In this document: positions 29,201 through 35,200 of the stretch, in pieces
Layout of the letters: every line of letters begins with the position of its first letter
How positions within the stretch are numbered: position 1 is the first letter of the stretch
NCBI GenBank assembly: GCA_030673895.1
Contig: JAUTCR010000064.1
Span: 1 to 48,503 of the forward strand
DNA: 48,503 bases
Source: Verrucomicrobiota bacterium JB023
GTDB lineage: Bacteria > Verrucomicrobiota > Verrucomicrobiia > Verrucomicrobiales > Akkermansiaceae
Direction: 5' to 3'
Position numbers and translations under genes: made by a program
Notes under the pieces: model-generated
Told to the model about the DNA's origin: nothing
What the model saw: only the letters and a program-made list of their open reading frames with translations
Database searches by the model: none

Positions 29201-32200
29201 GCTCCCCGAGACATTGAGCGCGGTTGCAGGAACTTCAATTTCACTCTCTCCGGCCGCAAAGCTGGCCGTGGCCGGCACGCTCAGGTTGCCGGAAGGGGTG
29301 TGAGTCAGGTTCACTGTCAACGCACTTGCAGGCGACGAGCCGGAACGGCGGATGGTCAGGCTGGTGGCCTCGCCTTCGGCCAAGACCGGAGTCGCGGAAG
29401 TCATGGTCAGGACGGGCCCCTCATCATCGCGAACTTCGAGGGGCACATTTCCCGTGCTCGAGATGGTCTCCGACCCAACCCTTACCGTTCCGCTGAGGTT
29501 AGCAGTCACATTGCCGTCATCATCCTCATCATCGACAATCTCGACGATCAAACCGACCGATGTTTCACCGGCAGGAATCGTCACCGAAGATGGAACTCTT
29601 GCTTCCGAGATATCACTGCTACCCAGATAGACGACCAAGGCTCGATCAGTGGCAATGGTTCGTTCGACTGCCGCCAGCACCGTACCGTCAGCCTCTGAGA
29701 CCGTCGACTCGTCCAACGAGAGAGAAATGGTCGGCCAGTCATCATCGGCCAAAATCAGTTGAGCATCCGTGCTCCGATGAAGGTCCGCCGTCGCTGTCAC
29801 CCGGACGGTGGACAAGGCCTCAATAACGGTATCCTGGCGCGCTTCCAGCTGGAAGCCGACACTCGTTTGCCCCGCTGGGATAATAAGCGGAGGGATGGAG
29901 ACGATTTGACTGCCCTTATTGGTGCTCACATTAACCGTTAGGTCGGCTCCTTCGGCGGCAGGCAGGCTGACTGTGCCCGCCAAGGGGCCTCCTTCTACCA
30001 AGGTCAGGTCGTCGAAACTCAAGGCTAGTTGCGGGAATTCACGCTCCCGCGTCACCACCACGGTGTTCGATTGTGGACTATCCCCCGCCCGATTGCGGGC
30101 GACGGCGTGGAAGGCATTCAGTCCGGTTTGCAAAGGGGCCGAATAATTAAACTGGCCGCCGCTGGTGGCATAGCCGGCGAAAAGGAATTGCCCGTCACGG
30201 TAGATGCGGACATTCGCGCCCGGTTGCGCGGTGATCGCCAGGGCAACGGTGGGGTCCTCCACGGTGAGACCACTCTCGGGAGCGGCGATAACTGGCGCGG
30301 GCCAAGGGGACAGCGTCACCGTCACGGACCGGGATTCCTCCGAGTAGGCTCCGGAAGTGTCAAACACCCGGGCAATCAACGTATATGATCCGTCCGGAAT
30401 GGTGGCGACATCCCAGGTCGCCGCCAACCCGTTGCCCGGCGAGCTGTCCCTCCCCAGGAGAATACGGTTCCCTCCACTCGGTTGATAGTAAAACTCGGCG
30501 GAAGCCACACCTTGGGTATCGGTCGCAGTGGCCGAGAGAGAACCCTTGGCGGTGAGAACCCGTCCGTCCACGAGGTCGGCCCCTTCCCATTGGAAAGCGG
30601 TGATTGCCGGAGGTTGGGCATCGATGGTGTAGTCGCGCGTTGCCACGCCGGACGGATTGTAGCCAGTGCGGTAGGCCCGCGCCTTCACCGTGCCACTGGC
30701 TCCCACATTCAAAGTCTCCGAATAGATGGTCGAGGCCTCCGTCGGCTCACTGCCGTCCAAGGTATAACGGATGGTAGCCCCACCAGTTGCTGTCGAGATC
30801 GACACTTCAACCGCAGCAGTAAAGGTCCCACTCGCCGGAGTAATCACCGGAGTGACCACGGTCTGGCTGAATTGAGCGTCGGAGAAGAGCTGACTCTGCG
30901 GGATCACGACCTTGCCAAGGCTGAACGATTCCCACGAGAGGGTCACATCGGCCCCGCCGGTCGCCTCAAAATACTCGAGCTTGATGTCGTAAAGTTGACC
31001 CGCAAGGAGCGAAACAGGACTGGAACTGAACTCTTGCGTTCCATGGCCATACCAATTGTCAATGAGTAGCTCGGACTCATCCTCAAAGGTCCCGTTCTGA
31101 TTGAGGTCAATCCAGAGGCGGGTCCCATCATCGTTTCTCGTGTAAAACGTGGTCTCTTCACTGAAACGGGCCAGCAGTTTTCCGGTCCAACGGATCGAGA
31201 ACTGATCCACCCCGATGGACGCGTCGGGAGAACCGCTACCAAAGTCGAAGTCCACCACCGGATCAACGCGGGTGAACCCACTACCGGTGAAGTCATCATT
31301 GTCATAGTAGTTCCCGGTCAGACCATCCCCTCCGCCGGGCGGATTCCCGATCAGGTAGGTCGCCTCACTGAACTGGCTCGCATTGAAACCTTCCGCAAAA
31401 GCCCTCGCCCGAATGCGTGTGGAGCTGGTTAGATTGATGGGCCCGGTGTAGAGCGGGCTCGTCTCATCCGGCTCGCTGCCATCAATCGTGTAATGAATCG
31501 CCGCCTCAGGGGTCACGCTCTGCAGAGTCACAGGAACGCCTCCAGGATAAAGGTCCGAGGGCGAAGGCGAAAATCCGACCGTTCCAGCGGAGGTGGAGGC
31601 GATGCCATAGCGCGCACTCACCTGCTGCTCCATGGTCTCCCGCTCGAGGTCATCCAAGACCCGGTTGTAGAGAATAATTTCCGCGATTCCCCCACTGTAG
31701 TTGGCATCGCCACTCCAGTTGCTCTCCCCGATGATATTGCTGTCCCGGATAATGGACTGGGGTAGCGAAAAGCTCGCGTCCTCCGCCACGACCGAACCAT
31801 TGTGGAAAATCTTCACCCCACCGTCGGGGGCTTGGCTGACCGTCAGAATCGCGTTGGTCGATTGCAACATCGTCTCCGCCGCCCGGAGATTGGAGCTGCC
31901 AGCGCCCCTCACGTCGTAGGTGAAGTCGTTGGTGCTACTATACCGTCCGAAGAAGATATTCGCTTGGCCCGCCCCTCGTCCTAGGTCCATGAAGCGTTGC
32001 CAGTTGCCCACCGCATCGGGCCGGGCAACGAAGATGGCCGTCAAGCCCTGAGAGTAATCCTCAAAACCTGTCGGCAGGCGCATCAGATCGTCCGATCCAT
32101 CAAACATGATGGCCTCCTGACCCCCGATGACATCCGCTACCAAAGCCGGACGCGCCGCAACCGCTGTCTGGGTGGCATCATTTCCGGAGCCCGACAAATC

Positions 32201-35200
32201 CCTCCACAGGGACACTCCGTCGGCATCGCTCATTGTCCCCACACCTGCGCGCAGCCACAATTCCATCCCCTCCCGCTGGGGAGGCGTCAAGGCAAGGCTG
32301 TCAAAGATGAACTCGGCCTCCTCCACTTCACTTGGCAGGTAGCCATCCGCATAGGCTCGCGCCTTGATGACTTCATCGGCTGAAATCTCAATGCTACCGG
32401 TATAGAGAGGCGATGCCTCGGTGGGCTCGCTGCCATCACGGGTGAAACGAATCTCCGCATCTGCCAGTGGATGGCTCAAGGTCACAACCTTGGTGGCAGC
32501 ATAGAGTCCTCCATCAGGAGAAATCTCGGGAGGCTGAATAGCCTCAAGAGGCAGGCCATATCGCTCGCTTAAGAAGGCAGCCACTTCCTGCCGTTCCGCG
32601 ACCGACAGTTCCCGGTCATAGACAATCAGTTCGGCAATATCTCCATTGCTGGGCTGGAAGGTGTAGCCCACGCCTCCACCGATGGCCAGACGGCCAAGGT
32701 TCCCTGTGTTGTGGGAATTCTCGGTCAAATCTCTCCCATTGTAGAAGTAAAAGCTGTCTGTAGGAGTCTGTGAGGCGATAGACAGGGATGGCACGTTATC
32801 CCGCAAATCGACATCACTGACCCAGCCATTGGCATAGTAACCCGAGGAATTCCCGGAATTGCTATGGGGGCCAAGCAGCCAATTGGAATTGTCCGCGCTC
32901 TGGAGCAGACGTCCGTAGGAGGTTGATCCGCCGGCGAGCTTGTTAAATACGAGGAAGACAGTGGAAGGACGACCCACGCTGTAGGAGGGATCACCAAACA
33001 TGCCGTCATCGAAACCGTCGAAACGAAGGACAGGATGCGTTGGCTCGCTCGCCCCACTGAGGCGGAACTTGAAGTTGCCGGCTTCACCCAAATAGCGGCT
33101 ATCATTCAGCCGCGTGCCCGGGAAAATTGAGCCCGTGGAATAACGGCTGACGTTAGGATAGGAGATTCCCATCCCAAGAAGCTCATCCCATTGCGAGCCG
33201 CCATAATAAAAATCCCCCCCGAGCCAGCCACTACTCTCCAAGAAGTAGCGCCCTGGCGAAAGAATCAGCGGACTATCCAAGGGCTTGAAACGGGTGCCCC
33301 CTTCAAGTTCGCCCGGGTCGGCAGTGGAGAACTCACGCGTCGCGAGAACTCCCAGACTGGAATCATCGGAGGCATCATCAGGAGTATCATTGTCGTCGAC
33401 CTCATGCAGGCGCACCGTGACCGTTCCGTTAAACCCGTCGGAACGATGATCGAAAGCCCCCAAGTGGGTGATTTCCACTTCCTCTTCCACAATGAAGTCA
33501 GTTCCAACCGAGCCCGAGTAGTTGGTCGTCCCAGCGGCTCCTGAAGGAACGAGAACGGAGGGCTGGACGGAGCCGCCAAAGGCATCGGCGATTCTCATCG
33601 GAGAGAGCCCGGGCCGCTCTTGCACAAAATCCCGGCCATTCCCGGACAAATCCCGCCAGCGCCGCACCGAGCCATCCGCATGAGTCTCAATGCCCCGATC
33701 CGCTCGCACCCAGAGACCGGGCTCACTGACAGGGAGCGGGTAGTTACTAGATAGCCCGTAAAACACCTCGGAACGCCCACTCGTCATCTCTCCGAGGAAA
33801 GCGACGGCACGCACAGTTGTCTCACGGGAAACGGTGAAAGGAGTCGAATACAGAGGCGAGCTTTCGGTCGGCTCACTTCCGTCAGTCGTGTAGCGAAGTT
33901 CGGCTCCGGGCGTGCTTGTTGAGAGCGTAACCTCCACATCTCCAGTTCCGTAGTTGGCGACAGGCGCGATGACCGGGGCCTCCACCTCGAAGTCGAAGAG
34001 ATTATTGCGCAAGGCCATGTAACGCTGCATCTCCCAAAGCTCAGAGTCGTCGAGAACGCGATCGAAAACGATCAGCTCGGAGATCCGGACTGGAGCCGGA
34101 TCATTGTTTAGACCTTCTCCCCCACCAAGGCCGAGGCGGCCGGGATTCGGTGTCGAGTAAGAAGAATTCGAGGTCACCTCCACACCGTCGCGATAAGCGC
34201 GGGTGTAGTCGGGTCCGTTGACCATGATGCCGAGATGAGGCTCGATAATAGTAAAGTTCTCATTCCGAACCCAGCCGTTGGAATAGAATCCGTCATATCG
34301 GAACCACCAATTACCATTCAAGCTTTGTAGGGCGTAGCCATGTTCCGCGCGATTCCATTCGAAGGCCATGAGCACGGTACTGGGACGGGAAATATCCATC
34401 GTCTCAACGCCGATGAGACCGTCATTGCTTCCATCGAATGCGACTGCAGGCACAGTCGCTGCCGAGGATTCAGGAATCACCTTGAAGTTTGCCGCGCCAT
34501 TGTAATCGAGGCGCGCACTGTCGAAAGAGGTCGGCCAAGCGCCACCTGTCCCGACGTAGCGGGAGACCCCGATGAAACGAAATCGCGGATCATCATTCTC
34601 AATACTACGACTTCCCTCGTAGTAATAATCGTATCCCGTGTATCCCCAGGCGAGAATCGTGTAAGCGCCCGGCGCCAAGGTGACGGGCGAGGCCAGCTCC
34701 TTGAAGCGCAGCGTACCCTCCAGCTCTCCCGGAGCCTCCCTTGTGAAGGTCATTTCTGCCAGCATTGTTCCGGCTGTGTCATCACCCTGGGTGCTTTCCG
34801 TTCCCCCATCGTTCCGGCTCCAGAGTTGCACCGTGATGGTTCCAGCGAAGCCATCAGAAAGGTGATCAAAAGCGCCGAGGTGGCTGACCTCGATCTCATC
34901 ATCGACAACGAAATCTTCACCAAGGCTTCCTGCATAAGCCCGGCTACCAGCACCATCGGAGACAATAATGGCGCTCGTCGCCGTCCTTTCGAAAGCGTTC
35001 TCCTCCCACCCGGGGCGTTCCGATGCGACAGGTTGATAGACATCATTGCCATTACCGGAGAGATCGTTCCACCGGCTGACCTTTCCCTCGCCATCCATTT
35101 CCACCCCGCAATCCGCGCGCAGCCACATGGTGGCGCCTGCCACTGGCAAGTCCCCGGGTGTGGCACTCTCTTCATAACAAGCCGCCGCTACCAACGATGG